From contig OX235263.1 of assembly GCA_944472135.2 (NCBI GenBank), positions 25,039,379 to 25,103,378 on the forward strand: a stretch of 64,000 nt of DNA, read 5' to 3'. Positions 61,896 through 64,000 of the stretch are shown here, piece after piece (the first letter of the stretch is position 1; each line of letters opens with the position of its first letter). Made by a program: the position numbers and the translations under genes. The notes under the pieces were generated by a model. That model did no database searches. It worked only from the letters and a program-made list of their open reading frames with translations, and was not told the DNA's origin. The stretch is from Trichobilharzia regenti (Eukaryota; Platyhelminthes; Trematoda; Strigeidida; Schistosomatidae).

Positions 61896-62034
61896 CTAAA
61901 ACAATAAAGTTTTAAACAATTACAAGTTAAATATCGTCGATAAGAAATTATTTATTTATTTATTATAGTAATAATTATAATAATAATATAGTAACAGTCA
62001 AATATAACCATATCCCAAGATGACAATTTTGTGG

Positions 62035-62590
62035 TTATAATTCTTTCAAGTTCCGAAGGAAACATAGGGCTCCAGCAGCACATTTCAATTTCATCATGTA
62101 CACTGATGTCTAGCTAACTTCACGATTGTCAATACGCTCTCATCTCCTCCACCTAACACAAACTCTTCTATCTCACACTCGGACTAACACCTAATTCGTC
62201 GATTCGCATCCAGCTTCCAAATGAGGACCTGCCTGGCGCATGGTATCACTCGACGATCTCCTTAGCATATCTCCAATCCATATTGATTCTTTCTACGTAT
62301 TAGTTTAGAGGGAAGTTCGTCTTTGGTTGGCTTTCAGTGTCCATTGTTGCTTACACTTCGTGATGGGTCGAAATGATCTTCAGTCAAGAGACAGCTGTTG
62401 ATGAAAGTATGCAGAAGCCTGTTGGGAATACTATTCGTGATATGCGCCTCCCTCCCCATCCTAAATCTCTGAACCATACAAAAGAGACGAATCGATTGAC
62501 ACTGGTATCGAAGTTCCAAATCTTGTTCCTGATGCTGAGTGCAGCAGATTTCCAGACTGATTTCAGCGTTATAAAGGTCTTATAAAAAGA
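62035..62590 (-). mobile_element. LINE 3' fragment (RTE/SR-like)
   Basis: Starts near TTCCGAAGGAAACATAGGGC, antisense to the LINE end, and runs to GCTGAGTGCAGCAGATTTCC and beyond. Same regions as 22450-23100, degraded. Confidence 0.65.
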
Positions 62591-62724
62591 AAAGAGGTTC
62601 AGCGAATAGTTATTCTCTTAAGAGATATCATTCTCAAAGCGGTATATACCTGGTAAATTATCTTAACAACAAGAAATATTTCCAAAAATATGTCATTAAA
62701 ATTATGAATTCTAGATACCAAATT

Positions 62725-63260
62725 ACAGGATTTCATCATCAGCTAACATTTGTTCGAGAACCATTGGAAAACCTGAGAATACTGATGAAATCCTGTAACC
62801 AATCAATAAAATCCCTACAAACCAATACTTGAATATCTATAAGATGCTCACTGGTGACTGGCCGTATTCAGGTAGGTAGTTATCTGGGGCTCTAGTGGGA
62901 AGTCATAACCATTGGGGTACACAGCCCATCGGGTGTGAGGACAAATACTCGCCGATGACATTGGCTAGCGATCACGCTATGTCGTAAGTTGGAAGAAGTT
63001 AGAATTCATGAAATGACCATTGAATCAGGTCCCAGTGGCTTAATGACCTACGAGTTTGTTAGCCTTTTAACCAGAAGGTCGTGTGTTCGAATCGTGGTGG
63101 AGGGTGTGCACTGCTGAGGAGTCCTAAACTAGGACGAAACTGCTGTCCAGTACTCCGTGGTGATTTTCCAATAGTTCTCTAACCAATGTCAGCTCATGGT
63201 GAAATCCTGTAATCAGTCGATCAAATCCCAACAAACTAATACTTGAATAAAAACTTTTAA
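62725..63260 (+). repeat. S1 repeats: short minus piece and full plus copy
   Basis: 62725-62785 is a minus tail. 62800-63260 is the longest S1 copy: far 5' region (AAGATGCTCACTGGTGACTG), middle TAGAATTCATGAAATGACCA, an A-box-like GGCTTAATGACCTACGAG, B-box-like GTGTTCGAATCGTGG, the hammerhead at 63108-63153, and a tail ending AATCCCAACAAACTAATAC. Confidence 0.82.
63108..63153 (+). ncRNA. hammerhead ribozyme in S1, canonical core
   Basis: GCACTG, CTGAGGA, GTCCT-AAACT-AGGAC, GAA, AC-TGCT-GT, C, CAGTAC. Stem II pairs five of five, both core strands match CUGANGA and GAA-A, stem III is 2 bp with a 4-nt loop, the triplet is GUC at 63145-63147. Stem I pairs five of six with one C-A mismatch. This is the most complete of the S1 copies. 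Confidence 0.72.
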
Positions 63261-63639
63261 TTGGGTTGGGGCTGATATGAAACTACATAAATAAGTTGAG
63301 TGTCGCAATATAATTGACGGGGTTGAGTAGAATTCTACTAAAATTGAACGGCAATTCACATGTTTTAAAACCTAAACTCTCCATACAAAAAATATATTTG
63401 TTCAGTCACTAAATCCTTAAATATTCCCATTTTTAATATTAAAACAAGACATATAAGCGAACAATATTGCTGCTGTTTTCAATTACATCTTCGGCCAAGT
63501 TAAACTTTAAGCACCACTAACCACCAATGGAGTGCGACTGCACCAGTGACCTTGAGACACTAACTGAGTAAGTTAGTGAAACCTGGCAGATAATCTTATC
63601 ATCATTAATTAAACATGCTCATCGAAGTGTTAGATTATT

Positions 63640-63840
63640 AAATGGGATATCCAGGAAGTTCCAGCTTAGATTTGGGAAAGATCAAGTTACGGTTTAGGCC
63701 CAAGGACAAGTTAGGGTTAGGTTAACCTACTAAAGGTGACATTAAGGTTAGTTCTAGTTAGATTAGGGTTAGTTTAGGCATATTTTCACGTTAGGGCTAG
63801 TTTTAGGAAAGATTAAGCTTATCGTTAGGGTTAGAACACC
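63640..63840 (+). repeat. degenerate telomere-like repeat tract
   Basis: TTAGGGTTAGG at 63713 and about a dozen variants (TTAGGTTA, TTAGGGCTAG, TTAGGGTTAG) up to about 63830, in one orientation. Confidence 0.65.
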
Positions 63841-63924
63841 TAAATAACCATATGCATAGAATGTGGTTGAATTTCTCTGTTGATTTAAGAATAGAACTTG
63901 TGAACTGTGATGGTGTTAGAGTAT

Positions 63925-64000
63925 AATTCCATTGTGGGTAAAATTTATTTTGATAATGCCCCACAGTGTTATACAGTAGTAATATTTACTGATGACCATG
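63925..64000 (+). mobile_element. PLE-A terminus, cut by the window end
   Basis: ATTCCATTGTGGGTAAAATT, CAGTGTTATACAGTAGTAAT and TTACTGATGACCATG match the left terminus of the PLE at 9050-9130 in the same orientation. The rest lies beyond the window. Confidence 0.78.

Overview
The window reads as intronic euchromatin of a schistosome (Schistosoma or a close blood-fluke relative). The evidence is the repeat set: Smα-type SINEs with hammerhead ribozymes, several Penelope-like element (PLE) families, a 326-bp LTR element of Ty3/gypsy type (the length is close to that reported for Boudicca), Merlin transposase remains and two kinds of non-LTR retrotransposon. I cannot fix the species.

One host gene spans almost the whole window on the minus strand. 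I recovered twelve internal exons (61895 down to 1571) with canonical splice sites and conceptually about 1,110 codons. They encode the end of the second calponin-homology (CH) domain, a Ser/Ala-rich linker of about 200 residues, then coiled-coil/spectrin-repeat segments. The CH2 end (VDVDKPDE…TYVAQF) and the first repeats resemble nesprin-1/MSP-300, so this is probably the N-terminal part of a SYNE/nesprin gene. It would code for an actin-binding, outer-nuclear-membrane giant spectrin-repeat protein. The 5' exons lie beyond 64000 and the 3' exons beyond position 1. Every internal splice junction I could phase is phase 0. Exons 2 and 4 each contain an apparent 1-nt frameshift.

The introns (up to about 13 kb) are packed with mobile elements. 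(i) A tRNA-like repeat of about 300-500 bp with an embedded hammerhead-ribozyme fold, here called S1, has about 20 copies, often as inverted pairs. (ii) A second tRNA-headed SINE, S2, has a 3' tail that matches the 3' end of the resident LINE; a third, S3, has the same head and another tail. (iii) PLE fragments (RT plus GIY-YIG) lie at about 0-1, 3.3, 9-11.6, 21, 26.7-29, 35, 37-38.7, 41-44, 49, 53.5-54.7 and 63.9 kb. (iv) LTRs fall in at least four families, mostly solo, several with target-site duplications (TSDs) I could read. (v) LINE fragments occur on both strands. (vi) A Merlin relic lies at about 4 kb and a 390-bp near-perfect hairpin at 29.1-29.5 kb.

The best-resolved structure is at 8.8-11.9 kb: an LTR interrupted by a PLE, which is itself interrupted by an internally deleted LTR retrotransposon. 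The outermost and innermost insertions are supported by matching TSDs. No complete intact mobile-element gene is present.
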